From Dichomitus squalens LYAD-421 SS1 (lineage: Eukaryota > Basidiomycota > Agaricomycetes > Polyporales > Polyporaceae), in the NCBI RefSeq assembly GCF_000275845.1, contig NW_006766883.1, positions 594,494-658,493 on the forward strand: a stretch of 64,000 nt of DNA. The letters run 5' to 3'. Below the pieces are notes generated by a model that was not told the DNA's origin, made no database searches, and saw only the letters and a list, made by a program, of their open reading frames with translations. The position numbers and the translations under genes are program-made. Below are positions 1 to 11,614 of this stretch, one piece after another. Each line of letters opens with the position of its first letter. Position 1 is the stretch's first letter.

Positions 1-557
1 GCGACCTTTGGCATCACTGGCTACATCCAGTTCGGTGTGCGATGACGAGGACGACAGCCAAAGAACGGCGGTCGAGGAAGACTTTGAGATGCTCGAGAGT
101 CCGGAGTGCCTGCCATGGGTCCCGATGAATCCCGACTCGAAAGACTCCGAGTATGTCCCTCCCGGGCTAAACGCACTCATCGACGGTATGTTCCCACTAT
201 CGTCTGTGCTAGTCCGTGGCGGCGCTGTGCGTCACGCTCAGTTGTCCATGCTAACTCATCCTGGATCGTGCCCTGAACCTAGACATGAAACGTGCTCTAG
301 TGCTCCAGATATCCGCGCGGCAAAAGGCAGAGAACATGCACGCCGCAGAGCTCCAGCGGCGCCTGCGGCTCGAACGCGAAGCCGCGCGGCTCGCCGCCGT
401 AAATCGTGCGTTGGAGGCGGAACGCTCCGCAAGAGCGGCGGACAGCCTGGCGAACACGCTCGAGAATGCGCGCATTTCGGACTTCTCGCAGCGACCCCCC
501 GTCATCAATGCGCCCGCCGAGGGGAACCGGCAGGCCCCAGCTTCTGCTACCCAATAG
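1..557 (+). CDS. 3' end of a coiled-coil protein (5' truncated by window)
   Basis: Two exons are visible, <1-185 and 283-557, joined by an intron at 186-282 (GTATGT donor, CTAAC-type branch site, CCTAG acceptor) that keeps frame. The frame is open to the left edge, so the start lies outside. The first exon is acidic (DDEDD, EEDFEMLE). The second is about 90 residues of Ala/Arg/Glu-rich helix (AAELQRRLRLEREAARLAAV) typical of a coiled coil, ending in a short Pro-rich tail and a TAG stop. I do not recognise the family. An oligomerising or scaffold role would be inference. The intron and the coiled coil are the strong evidence. The true length is unknown. Confidence 0.6.
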
Positions 558-1759
558 GTTAACGGACATCGGGTCGGGCGGGCCGAGTGGGCGTACGGCG
601 GACACGGAGATGGCGGAGGTGGCGCGGGGATGCGATATTGTTGTTCGGAGCGGGGGCCCGTCGAGGGGTATGCTCAGGGTCTAGAGCTGTGTGCGAAGGG
701 CCCCTGTGGCCGGGAGGTGCGTCTTCGCTCGTCTCGTGGACGGCGTGAGCCCGCTGGGAAGCCTTCCGACTGACTGATGATCGTCATCCGTGCTTCTAGC
801 ACGCGGCCCGTTCAGACATCGCAGGTTCCCAGCGTGAACTACCCCCGACCAACTCATACTACCGTCCAATGACGCTGACGCCACTTAATCGCCCTTAGCT
901 CCTCCTCTCGGCATCGTCTGCGACACGACGTACAGGTTTCAGGCAACCCATTGCCGTTCGATGTCGTGCAGAGCCGCGCAGGAAGCCACAGACCGTGTCA
1001 CGATGGAGCGGAACTAGGGGTGCGGGGACCTACCGATTGTATTGACACGTGTGACGTACATCCGCGACCCCTGGGCTGGACGCTTCCCCGCGCACAAGCT
1101 AGCCACACCTCAGCCAATTGGCAGGAGCAGATTAGGGTACGAACGTGTGATGTTCTCTCCAGTGGAACGTTGGATAGTATGTTCCAGTAATAGTACAGAG
1201 CTAATGTACGTTCGTTTTGTTAGACTATTCACTCGCGACGTCGAGCGTGAGTTTGAGAGAGAACTGCAGTCATGGGATGTGAAGGAGGCGAACGATGGAC
1301 AGTGGGTATGGACGATAGTGACATTGTTGACGATGCGATAGATGGATGGATGGATTACAGATTGACCAGGCATTCAGAGTAGAAGCGAGTCTCGACACAA
1401 CTGGGGGATGTGGACAAGATGATACCGAAATTTGGCAAGAATTGCTCCGGGGGTCAGCAAGAGTTCTGGTACAACCAAGTACTCGAGTCTCGAACCCTAC
1501 CCTATAGCTAGTAAGCGAGTATCAAGAGACGGCGGACATTGGGGATAGGACGATGTTACGTATACACAGTTCGCCGGGGTGACTATGAATATAGCAGGTT
1601 TGGTCTGCGGGAACTTATTGTATGTGAGGGAACCTAGTAGAAGGTTCATGATAGTACTTGTGTTGTGGGTTTGGTATGCGATGGGAATGGATACACGATT
1701 GCAAGGATGGGACGTGGGGGAATAATATACCAAGATGACGGAGTGAGAAGCGTGCCGTG
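558..1759. other. Intergenic region, no gene seen
   Basis: About 1.2 kb between two tail-to-tail genes. Short ORFs occur on both strands, but none has splice support, family-like motifs or codon use like the neighbours. A small GGAT-type microsatellite lies near 1341-1357. The region probably holds the 3' UTRs of both flanking genes. Confidence 0.5.
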
Positions 1760-3111
1760 CTAGTTCCAGAGCTCGCCGGCATGGGACTCGTCCAGCGTGG
1801 CTAGTTCCTCGGTCATGCGAAGAACCTCATAATCGCTGATGCCAGCGGCACCGTTGGCCATTGCCAGCGTTAGTGCAGCGATAGCCTTTTCGGAGCGCGA
1901 GGCGGTGGGCGGTGGAGTGGGCCTGGCGTTCCCGGGGACGATAGTGATCGACGATGCAGATGCAGAAATAATCCCATTGCTGCCCTCGTTTGCCTGGTGC
2001 GGGAGGGGCAGGGATACAAGGGATGAGTTGGTCGACGCCGAGTATGTATGCGACAAGGCAGGCGTAGAGAAAATATCTGACGACAGGTCGGTGTCCATGT
2101 CCGCATGACCTTCGTCGTCGGACGAATAGGCCGAAGGACCAGAGAAGCGACCCAGGGGTGACGAGCTACGTTCACTGTCGCCAAGACCAGGAGAATGCGA
2201 GGTGTGGGCCTCCGGGAGGTCGACGTCCATCATACTGAGCGAGAGGGCCCTTTTCTTGTGCGCGGGACTCCGAGCGATACCGACTGGAGAGGTCTCTCCG
2301 ACGATCAAGACATCGTCGTCCTCATCCTCCGTTTGCGCCGTATCAGCAGTCGCGGCCTGCGGGACGGCATAATAAGATGTGGGGCGCGGCCGCCACGACC
2401 TCCGGGGTGCCTCGGTTTCGAAGGGCGACCCGGGGACGCGAGGAACCTTGAGATGGGACTGCTCCCAGTCGCGCATGCGGTACACGAGACCTTCACCGCT
2501 CTCCGCAACACTGCGGTGCAGCTCGCTGAGGGCGGATGCGCGCAGGCGGCGAGCTTCGTCCGAAGATATCCGGTCACCCTCAGCGCGCGGTGAGGCTTCT
2601 CGCGATAGACGGGCGCGCCCGGGGCCAGAAGCACGCCTGCGGGGCTTCGGCTTCTGTGGGAAGAATTGGAACGCAGCGGAGGTGCATGCGAAGCCGTACG
2701 AATTTGGCGATGATGCATGCGACTGATGCGGTGTGGGCGAGGTCGCGTCCAAGGAGGACAGGCCGTTACTACAGCTTCCTTCATCGGAGGACCCCTCCGC
2801 CTATAGTGCGCATGAGAAGGGGCAACAGGCCGAATGAGCATGGCTGATGCTGAAGGGGGCGCAGACGGGGCAAGGCTTACGTTGATGTTTCTGCGGGCCC
2901 TCTTCCCTCTTCGCCATGAGTCTACATCCCACTTCTCTGTAGGCTGATCGTGCGCAAGGTCCTTGTAGGATGGACTGCGGATGGAACTCGGGCGAGAGCG
3001 CTTGACCGAGATTCGCCATTTGACGTCGTCCGGCTGTCGGCGGGGTATGGGGGAGGAAGCGGAGTGAGATCTACGACGATGCGAGGAGAGACGGCCCGTG
3101 GGGGAAGACAT
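1760..3111 (-). CDS. Ser-rich nuclear-type protein of unknown function
   Basis: Two exons, 3111-2881 and 2800-1760, flank an intron at 2880-2801 (GTAAGC donor, CTATAG acceptor). The join is phase 0 and gives 423 residues. The ATG at 3111 is chosen because a Ser/Arg-rich N terminus begins there and no splice acceptor lies just upstream. The protein is low complexity: many SP/RS pairs, a basic cluster before the intron (RRGKRARRN) that looks like a nuclear localisation signal, an acidic patch near the middle (EDEDDDVLIVGE) and a more ordered helical C terminus. The acidic DDDVLIVGE block resembles a SUMO-interacting motif (inference). No catalytic domain is visible. Its 5' end faces the GH131 gene across a 1.4-kb divergent spacer. 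Confidence 0.6.
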
Positions 3112-4521
3112 AGACACAGCGCGCGACGTGGGACGTGCGCGACAGCGATAATATAGAGTGATGGGAACGTATAGAGAGATGAACTGTGGATGGGGCGGAG
3201 GACAGGGAGTAGGCGAGGAGCGTTGGGAGATCCAATGGTGGACCCAGTTGGCTGGAGTGGACGAACGGGCTCGCGCTCGCTCTATACATACAGTACCCTT
3301 CGGCTGATCCCGGTCAATGCAACCCCCTGCCTTATCGGGCCTCCCAGGGCTTCTCTCCCTCAGTGCAGCCTGGCATGTGCCCTGCCTCTGCCGCTCTCCA
3401 GTCGCTCCCACCCTCGATTTCTCAGCTTGCAATCGCCCAGATCTGTCTGTACACCTCCCGAAGACGCCAATCGCGGGCATGTCGTTTAGTCCGCGGCTCC
3501 TTTGGCCACGACCTGACCGCCTCGATTCGACCCTTGCAATCAAGCGCATCGTTTCCGAGGAGACGTAGTTCGCCTCACACGCGTCATATTCTTCAGTCAC
3601 CTAGACTCGGGCGGGGCGTCCATCAACGCACATCCTCCATTCATACTATTGTGGCCATGGCGAATATCCCAGGCTTGCACTGCCAGCGCCCGTGTGCTTG
3701 TCCCCCGTTGCTTATCGTGACCCCCTCTCTCGCTTGAACCGCGGTCAATGCGAAAGTGTACGACCCAAGGGGATTGGAAAAGTCCGGAGGAACGGCTTGA
3801 GTTGCCAGTCGGGCCGAAGTTCTCTGTTGGGCGGTGTTATTCTGCGTGCTTCGCGATTTCTGGGCACTTGGGTTTTGACTTCGCGCACAGTCATTCTGAC
3901 TTCAAGGTACGATGACGCGGCGTGCGAGAGAACGGCTGACATGGACCGCGCACCGCTGAGGTACCAACTCCGGGGCACTCGCCTCTGTTCCGCGAAACCC
4001 CGTTCTCCCCCGGCTAAGCATCTGTCTTTTCAAGACACATATCGGACGCGTCCCTCGCACTGACGACACCGCGCCCATCCCCCTCTGACAATTTCGAGTC
4101 CCTGTCCATCAGTTCAACCGCGACCGAGTACGATATCGCGGAGACGTGCCGCCCTGGTATGGGAAACCACTCATGGGATCATAGACCCTACCGCTCATCC
4201 CCCAACCTATTACCCCGGATCAGGTCTATGCCTTAGCGCACAAATGAGCGGGATAACAAGCTCCACCCCGCATCCCTGCATTCAGACGTCCAGTGCTGTT
4301 CACCGTATGACCTCCTCTGATCCAGTCTTTCCCCGCTCGCGCGCGGATCGACGTTGGTCCGAGGTATAACCCCCGTACGCGTTGCGCGACGCGAACGTCT
4401 CGTGGCGTGCGTCGGACCAACGTCGGTTGAGCTCGTCCTTCGTGCGTACTTAAACCGTCCGAATGCGCTGTAGGGACCCCGACCATCTTGCGCGAGCGTA
4501 TCACTGTCGCAGCTCGTAGCC
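3112..4521. promoter_or_regulatory. Divergent intergenic region upstream of GH131
   Basis: About 1.4 kb separates the minus-strand Ser-rich gene from the plus-strand GH131 gene. No coding exon is convincing. It probably carries promoters for both genes. The distinctive element is a perfect 14-bp inverted repeat at 4349-4362 and 4412-4425, listed separately. Confidence 0.45.
4349..4425. repeat. Perfect 14-bp inverted repeat in the GH131 promoter
   Basis: The sequence cgacgttggtccga at 4349-4362 reappears as its exact reverse complement at 4412-4425, with a 49-bp GC-rich spacer containing several CGCG-type words. The right arm ends 96 bp before the GH131 start codon. It could be paired binding sites for a zinc-cluster-type regulator, or a hairpin in the 5' leader. 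The sequence shows the symmetry only. The regulatory role is inferred. Confidence 0.6.
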
Positions 4522-5977
4522 ATGAAGGGGATTTTGCCGCTCTTCCTGTTTGGATATCTATCAACCGTGTCCGGCACGATCCTCTGGGATGGAAGGTTCA
4601 ATAACTACACGTAAGTCACGCGGCGTCTAGAGCATATTTTACGTGGGATGTCTACGGCACCCTGCATAAATCGCTTTGTGGCAGGGTTAGCATTTGCAAT
4701 AATTGACACCAACTCCTTGACAGGACCGCCACCGACTTCGATCAATGGTCCTGGAGCAACCAGGTGGGCACGTATCAGACGTACATTTACGTGAGTATCC
4801 ACTTGGCTCTAAATGACTTCTCGGTCTCGATAAATGCTGACTTTCGTGCACAGGGAAACCAGCATGTGAGTGGTGCGGGGCCGTACCTGACATTCCATAG
4901 AAGTTCCCACTCACTACCGCGTTCGCCTTACAGGGGGAGACCGCATCTTCGTGGTTGACGCTTGGCAGCCAGTACAAGAACCCTGCTAGTACGTCATTAT
5001 GTATCTCCTGACGCCCCGGAATACGCTGACTCCGGCTACGTTCATGTTTCGCTTGCTGCAGCGACGGGTGAGAAGCAGGGTGTCAAGGTCAAGATCAACG
5101 CCACATCGACGTGGAATGGGGGTCCCATGCTCAGGACTGAGCTCTTGCCACAAACGACCAATTCTCTCACCGGACACCTCTACTTCCATGTCTCGTTGCA
5201 GATTCCCACCGTCAATCCCCCAGGTCAGTATCGAGCATGTCCTTAGTCTGTGTTTGACGTACTGATTGGAACTCGATCATCCCGGTCTGTATCATTCCCG
5301 TAGATCCTGCATACGAACATCAGGTAGGCGCCAAGACATTATACAATAGCGTGGAGCACGGGGCGCTGAGAGAATGTTGCTTCTCGGGGAACATAGATCG
5401 TGTTCTGGGAAGGCCACTATGCTGACATCAAGTATGGCCAGCTTTCCGGTGAGCGGAGATTTGGCCCGTGGGCGGCTTAGATGATTATGTTCATGCATGT
5501 GATTTGCAGGGCAAAATGGCGTCGCGGACACCCTCCAGGTCATCACCGGAGGGGAAAGCATCTGGTCCGTCCAGCCTGTGAGAGGTACCTGGGTACGCAT
5601 CGTTATCTCTATTGCTGTCCCCTCTGGTGCCGTGATTCCCCTTGTCGGAGACTGACTGACTTGCCATGATCCGTTTAGTACAACTTCATCCTGGAAGTCG
5701 GTTCGCCCGGCGGCCTGTGGGTATCCACTGGTAGCAATGCCCTGCAGAAGGTGTACACCGGATCTCTGAACGGTAACGGCGGCACAGACTGGCATGTGGG
5801 TACGTCTACGACCGGTTTCTGTTAGAATGGGTCCACACTGGCTCACGTCCGACGACCGGGATGCTGTCAGGTGCGCTTCGGCTGCCCATCAACGGCAATG
5901 CACAGCAGATCAACGAGACGGACCTCTACTATAGCGGGGTCTACGTTGAGGATTCAGGCCCCACCACCCAGCCCTGA
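4522..5977 (+). CDS. Secreted glycoside hydrolase family 131 beta-glucanase
   Basis: Ten exons give a 255-residue protein: 4522-4610, 4724-4790, 4854-4865, 4934-4988, 5062-5223, 5304-5323, 5397-5448, 5510-5592, 5679-5799, 5871-5977. All joins hold phase to a TGA. The first ~19 residues are a hydrophobic signal peptide. The mature protein follows the GH131 pattern as I recall it: TILWDGRFNN, DFDQWSWSNQ, WNGGPMLRTELLPQT, FWEGHYADIKYGQ, GLWVSTGSN and YYSGVYVEDSG. GH131 enzymes are beta-jelly-roll fungal enzymes acting on beta-1,3/1,4/1,6-glucans. The Glu residues in RTEL and FWEGH are candidate catalytic acids (inference from family knowledge). No CBM1 is present. PL20 is a structural relative and the main alternative. 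Exon 3 is only 12 nt. Confidence 0.85.
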
Positions 5978-6997
5978 ACGTGGCCGCGGGCGAGGGCTAG
6001 GGTGTGAGGGCAAGGGAGCGAGAAGAGCCAAGAACTGTTTCACCGGGGTTAGTATTAGTCTCAGCAGCATCTCGTATCGATGTGAAGTCACGAAGAGTAG
6101 TCTTGTAAAACACAGATGCAGATATAAGCTTAGCATTATCGTTGCGACACGGTGCCAATCCGGCGGTGTCTTGCACCGAGCATGGTGAGGCCTGAGGTCG
6201 CCATCGCATAATATACTCGGCTCACCACTAGTCCGGAGCGTCAATTCTTCAACTATCGTGCCGCGGAGGTTGGCCGGCGGCGAGTGTTCTGTTTAGAATG
6301 CATGCCATAGATCAATGTTCAAAAGCCATGTGTCCAGCCTTATTTCCGTGGGTCGATTCTTCGGTCCTATGACTGCGGGTCCCCCGAGGTTTCTGGACCT
6401 TTCAATGACGGAGGACATTGCAATGACGGAGGACATCGCGTGTTCAGGCGTATATGGTCATAATCACCTCATGCGCACCCTCCGGTCTCTCACCCGTTCG
6501 CGACAAGCTCGTTGCCTCCTCCGCCAAGGGCGCGCTACCCACGCATCGCCACTACGGCACAAGAGCTCGAAGAATGATCGCCTTGACAATCGCCAACCTG
6601 GCGACGTCAAATCGGTGGTCACAACGAGCAACGCTCCTTCTCGGCGGTTCAGATGCGGAGGCCGCAGACGACTACTTACAAGGACGCCAGGTACAACCGC
6701 GTCGTATGATCAGACCTTCGCAGACTCTGTCAAGTGCACGATCACGAAGGCCTGCGGTCATGCGATGCCCTGCGGCCGTTGCATGAGAATAAGCGAGTCG
6801 TTTCCGATGTGAACTTATGCGTGATGTATGATAGCTCCCTGCGTAGGTGATCGGGCCTGTCTATCTGCGACAACGCCATCTCTTCGCCGCATACCTTAAA
6901 GAGGTGGGTGCGGACGCTCTGCTCGTACGCCTCTACTCGGTTTGCTGCTGAGTTCCCGGTGGCTGAAAACTCAAAGGTAGCACCAGCACTGGCAAAC
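5978..6997. other. Intergenic region between GH131 and GH3
   Basis: About 1 kb lies between two genes on the same strand. It should hold the GH131 3' UTR and the GH3 promoter. Two overlapping ORFs near 6315-6812 lack any family resemblance. An 18-bp tandem duplication lies at 6403-6438. Confidence 0.4.
6403..6438. repeat. 18-bp tandem duplication
   Basis: The unit caatgacggaggacattg at 6403-6420 is followed immediately by a copy with one change (t to c) at 6421-6438. It lies about 560 bp upstream of the GH3 start. It is probably a local replication slip. A doubled regulatory site is possible but unsupported. Confidence 0.6.
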
Positions 6998-9900
6998 ATG
7001 GCTTCCACCTTTGCCTTCGCCATGATGGTCCCGTTCGCGTGCACGCTCGCGCTGTGCCCGTCCCTCGCGCTGGCGGCTGATGCGTGTACTACTGGCAGCG
7101 GGTATGTGCGCGATCGACATAACCATTCAACGAGGCTGCTACTGACGGATTATGCTTGCTCCCTTCCAGGTCCAATCTGACTACATGCTCGCCTGGGTAT
7201 GCCTGTCAGACCCTGAATGATAGTGAGTGCCTCGTTGAGGTCTCATGGCACGGCGGAGCTCATGAGATATGCACGTCGTAGCTTCTATATGCGTTATTGA
7301 TCAGCATACGCCTTCGAACAAGACGCCAAGCAAAGCGGTCATCCACACCGAAGTCGCGAACATCGCGCCCGAATGGGCTGCCGCTTATGCAAAGGTTGGT
7401 CGTTCAGCGGAATTTACCAGTCAGAAGGGCCCAGCTCATCCTGTGCACTTAGGCGAAACCGGTAGTAGCCAATTTATCGAATACTGACAAGTCCAATCTG
7501 GGGACAGGTGAGCTATTTTGTCGCGTGATCTCAATGAGTGGGTGGGTGCTAAGTGGCTATCAGGTCTTGGTCAGATTGGAGGTTCGTTACAATCAGCTAA
7601 ACCTCGTAAAGTATGCTATGTCAACTCATTCACAGGACCCTGCATCGGGACGACGCCCTCTATCTCCGCCATCCATAACTTCTCCGGACTCTGCTTGCAA
7701 GGTGCGCGTCGTTGCGTCATGTTGTGAGGGAGATGACGAGATGACGGCATGCAGACAGCCCTGTCGGCGTGCGTTTCGTTGACGGTAATTCGGTGTTTCC
7801 TGCGTGCGTTACTTGTCTCTGCTTTTGGCGATACCAGAAACTAAGCCTCGCTTGGTCGTGTTACTGCCAGTGAGATCAATGCGGCCGCCACGTACGTCCA
7901 CGCACTGAAAATTCCGAAGTTAGCTCTCCTAACACGTCTGTAGATGGAACCGAACTCTGTTTCGCCAGCGGGGCGCCGCCCTGGGAGCAGAGTTCCGCGG
8001 CAAGGGGGTGAACGTCGCCCTTGGACCTATGATGTAAGTCCGCAAGACGACGTCATGCCATAAGCTTGACTTGACGGTCGATGTATCGTCGATTAATGTG
8101 TTAGGAACCTCATGCGGGCCCCGGCGGCTGGGCGCAACTGGGAAGGGTGGGTGTCTTCCCCTTTCCTTCATCGGCGACTCGGAGAGCAGCTCATTTGGGC
8201 GGTTGTGTGACGTAGAGCGGGAGGCGATCCCTTCCTGACTGGAGAAGTGGCGTATGAAACTGTCATCGGTATCCAGAGCCAAGGCGTTCAGGCCTGTGCG
8301 AAGCATTACATCAACAAGTATGCACCTTTCCAGCGCATTCAGTGACTTCTTCCGACCAGCGATCCTCTTCCAATAGCGAGCAGGAACATTTCCGTGACAG
8401 TAGCTCTTCGAATGTCGATGACAAGTATGTGCCGTTGATGTACTGGTATTCCATACCCACTGACCCAACAACCCACAGGACGGTGATATCTCACTCCCCA
8501 GTCATCGCATTACAGTCCTGACAGATCTCTCTCAGCAACATGAGTTATATGCGCATCCCGTAAGGACCTTGACGCTCGAGAAGCATGTTGACGAACTAAT
8601 TTAGATCAATGCAGTTCCTTCGTAGCGTGCAAGCAAACGTTGCCTCCGTGATGTGTAGCTACAGTAAGTCGGACATCGGGGCGAGCGTATAAGTCCATAC
8701 TTATAACTTCGCTCTCGGCACGACAGACCAGAGTAAGTCAATCACCGGTGTCAATGTATTGCCTTCACTTAACATGATGGATTGCGGTAGTCAACGGAAC
8801 ATACGCATGCGAGAATGACAAGACGCTGAATGGCATTCTGAAGGGTGAGCTCGGATTCCAGGGCTGTAAGTTTTCTGTGCGACCGGTCCTGTCGTCGCCT
8901 CCTGCTAACTCCGAGTTTAGATGTCATGTCCGGTATGTGTAACTTCCAGCGCTTCGACATATCGATCCACTGAACTCTTGGCGAAGACTGGTATGCCACC
9001 CACTCGACCACCCCCGCTGCGAATGGTGGACTCGACGTGAGAATCATTCATCCTGGCATCCGATCGTTCTTTAATGGCTCTGCAGATGACCATGCCCGGA
9101 GACGAGTTCTTCGCGTCGTTCAGCAGGTGCGTATACAATAAACAGAGAAGATTGTTTCGCTCAGCTTGCTTGGCGTCCAGTTACTTCGGCAGCAACTTGG
9201 TCAATGCCGTCACAGCAGGGGATGTGCCCCAGGAGCGCCTCGACGTAAGCAGAGATATTCTGTGGACATGATTCATTCTGACGCACCCTCAGGATATGGC
9301 TACGCGTATCCTTGCGGGATGGTATAACACGCCTCAGTATCACATCATCACGTTATTTACGTTGCCTGGATAGGTACTTACTCGGCCAGGACTCGGGGTA
9401 CCCGGCGGTCAACTTCAATTCCTGGCTACCCTTCCTAGGCGACCACGTCAATGTCCAAGCGGACCATGCAAGGTCTGCTTTCACCCTGCCTTACCTTTTC
9501 GCGTACAATCGACCTGACCGCCTTCAAGCCTCATTCGTACCATTGGAGCCGCTTCCGCTGTCTTACTGAAGAATGAGAAAAACACGCTTCCTCTCGGCGC
9601 ACCCAAAACTATGGCAATCGTCGGTACTGGTGCTCGGTCCGCGATCGTGGGTCCGAATGAGTCAGTATATGCGGGCTCCTCGATGGTGAAGCCCCTCGCT
9701 CATCCACCCTTGGCAGGTGTCTCGACCACAGTTGCAATGATGGCGTCCTTGGCGTTGGCTGGGGAAGCGGGTTAGTGGCTTGTTTCTGGTCCAAGCCCTC
9801 CGCGCACTCATGTCATACCACCCGACAGCACCGCAAGCTACCCATACATTACTGCGGTTAGCAGCTTTCTGCCAGTGTCGAATCTAGGACTGACTGTTAT

Positions 9901-11279
9901 TTGTAGCCGCTTGATGCCATCTCTGACCGCGCGAAGGCTGATGGCACGAGCATCTCTTCCTGGACTTTGAGCGACGATGCGAATCTATCTCAAGACACTG
10001 CAACTGGCAAGGATGTCGCCCTCGTTTTCATCACGGCTGATAGCGGGTGTGTGTCTTGTACTCGTCGTTTTTCTGGATGAGCTATTCAATTGGAGTTATA
10101 GTGAGGCATCATACACCGTTGAAGGCAACGCAGGCGATCGCAATGACCTACAGGCTTGGCACAGTGGCGTAAGAAGCATTTCCACTTATGATCATACGCG
10201 TTCGAGGTACTGATCAGCTCTTCATAGGATGATATTGTCGAGCAAGTGGCTAGTGTCAATAACAACACAATCGTCGTGATCAACAGTGTTGGGCCAATCA
10301 TTGTGGATGCTTGGATCGAAAATCCTAATGGTAAATTTATTGCCTTTTCTCCCGCCGCAATATCTGAATTGACATATAACATACGGTGTAGTGACGGCTG
10401 TGGTATGATCGAACTGCGGTTGTCATGTCGTATGTCTGCTGAAATATGGTGATCCGCCAGATCTGGGCAGGGCTTCCTGGACAAGAGGCAGGAAACGCGC
10501 TCACCGACGTTCTCTACGGCGACGTGAACCCAAGGTCCAGTCATACTGACACGAAATCCTCGTTACGAGTAACTGAGGGTGTCATTTGCAGCGGCAAGAT
10601 CCCGTTCACAATTGCGAAGCAAGAACCTGACTACTCCGCTCGCGTGATATACGATGGCTCCGGGACTGTCCAGATCAACTACACTGAAGGTCTCCTTGTT
10701 GACTATCGCCACTTCGACGCAGTACGTTCCATAGCATCACTCTGACATGCGACTCAGAAGCTGACCGTGCTGTGAATCAGAACAACATCGAGCCCCGTTT
10801 CGAGTTCGGCTTCGGTCTGTCGTACACAACGTTCGCATACTCCGACTTGGCGATCAGCGGCTCTACTGCCGGTGGTTCCCGTCAAGCCCTGGGACCCGGG
10901 TCTTCCCTCGACCCCTGGTACGTACTCTCCTTGATTCTGCACGAGTACCATCTGAGCCCCCATGACAAGGCTCCATGATCCCGTCGTGAACGTATCGTTT
11001 ACCGTTACCAACACCGGATCGAAGGCGGGCACTGAGGTCGTGCAGCTTTACACCTCTCCGCCCGCATCCGCGAACCAGGCGCCGAACAATCTGAAAGGCT
11101 TTGACGCAGTCTTCCTCAATCCCGGAGAGTCCAAGACTGTCACCCTTCAGCTGTCCCGTTACGATTTCTCCGTCTGGGATGTCGTCTCTCAAAGTTGGCA
11201 GATCGCTACTGGGGAGACTGGCATTTCCGTGGGTGCAAGCAGTAGGGACTTGAGGCTCAAGAGTTCTATCACCAACTGA
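6998..11279 (+). CDS. Secreted GH3 beta-glucosidase, 34 exons
   Basis: Splicing gives 799 residues in phase throughout. Exon starts include 6998, 7170, 7282, 7453, 7564, 7636, 7755, 7871, 7944, 8105, 8216, 8377, 8479, 8536, 8615, 8727, 8791, 8921, 8987, 9086 and 9181, and so on to 10970-11279. A hydrophobic signal peptide is followed by a short Cys-containing segment and then the catalytic core: [42 protein letters not shown], and the nucleophile motif YVMSDWYATHS with Asp at about residue 311. The C-terminal (alpha/beta)6 part includes [13 protein letters not shown] and [12 protein letters not shown] fibronectin III-like domain ends the protein. Fungal GH3 enzymes hydrolyse cellobiose and glucan oligomers to glucose, which fits with the upstream GH131. 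Exons 13 (8479-8482, 4 nt) and 16 (8727-8732, 6 nt) are microexons. Confidence 0.92.
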
Positions 11280-11614
11280 AGTGGCCTCCGACCCTGCGGG
11301 AAGGAACATTTGCCCTTTAGGGAACGCTCCTAGCTACTTCTGTAACTTACTTTTTGTGACCGATCTTGATCTCGACTGGTTTGTGGACAGAGTTAGTCTC
11401 GTGTCGTTAGCGCAGGGAGATATGAAGCTATATCAGAATGGACGATCAACAAAAGAACGCGAGAAGACAGAGAGCTAGTAGCTAGAGAAAGCACTGAAAA
11501 CAGATGTCGACGAAACAGGAGCCAGTCTGCAGTCAGTCCGTGTCAGCATGCCGTAGGTATGTATGTGTACAGTCCGTGGAGAAACCTCAATATAACCACA
11601 CGCTCGATACTCGT
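11280..11614. other. Convergent 3' intergenic region
   Basis: About 335 bp lies between the GH3 stop and the stop of the minus-strand LIM gene. No gene is seen. The A/G-rich stretch at 11420-11500 is probably 3' UTR. Confidence 0.4.

Noticed and set aside
1042..1373. Overlapping ORFs of 99 (+) and 87 (-) residues in the left gap
   Set aside because: Neither shows family patterns, splice partners or neighbour-like codon use.
2305..3600. 431-residue minus-strand ORF reading through the intron of the Ser-rich gene
   Set aside because: A clean GTAAGC...CTATAG intron at 2880-2801 switches to the frame with the better C terminus. The read-through part is Arg/His/Pro-rich shadow.
5292..5846. 184-residue minus-strand ORF
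   Set aside because: It crosses several introns and exons of the GH131 gene, whose exons match the family on the plus strand.
6315..6812. 165-residue plus-strand ORF between GH131 and GH3
   Set aside because: No signal peptide, domain or splice signals, and it includes a tandem duplication. Composition is Arg/Ser/Thr-rich without pattern.
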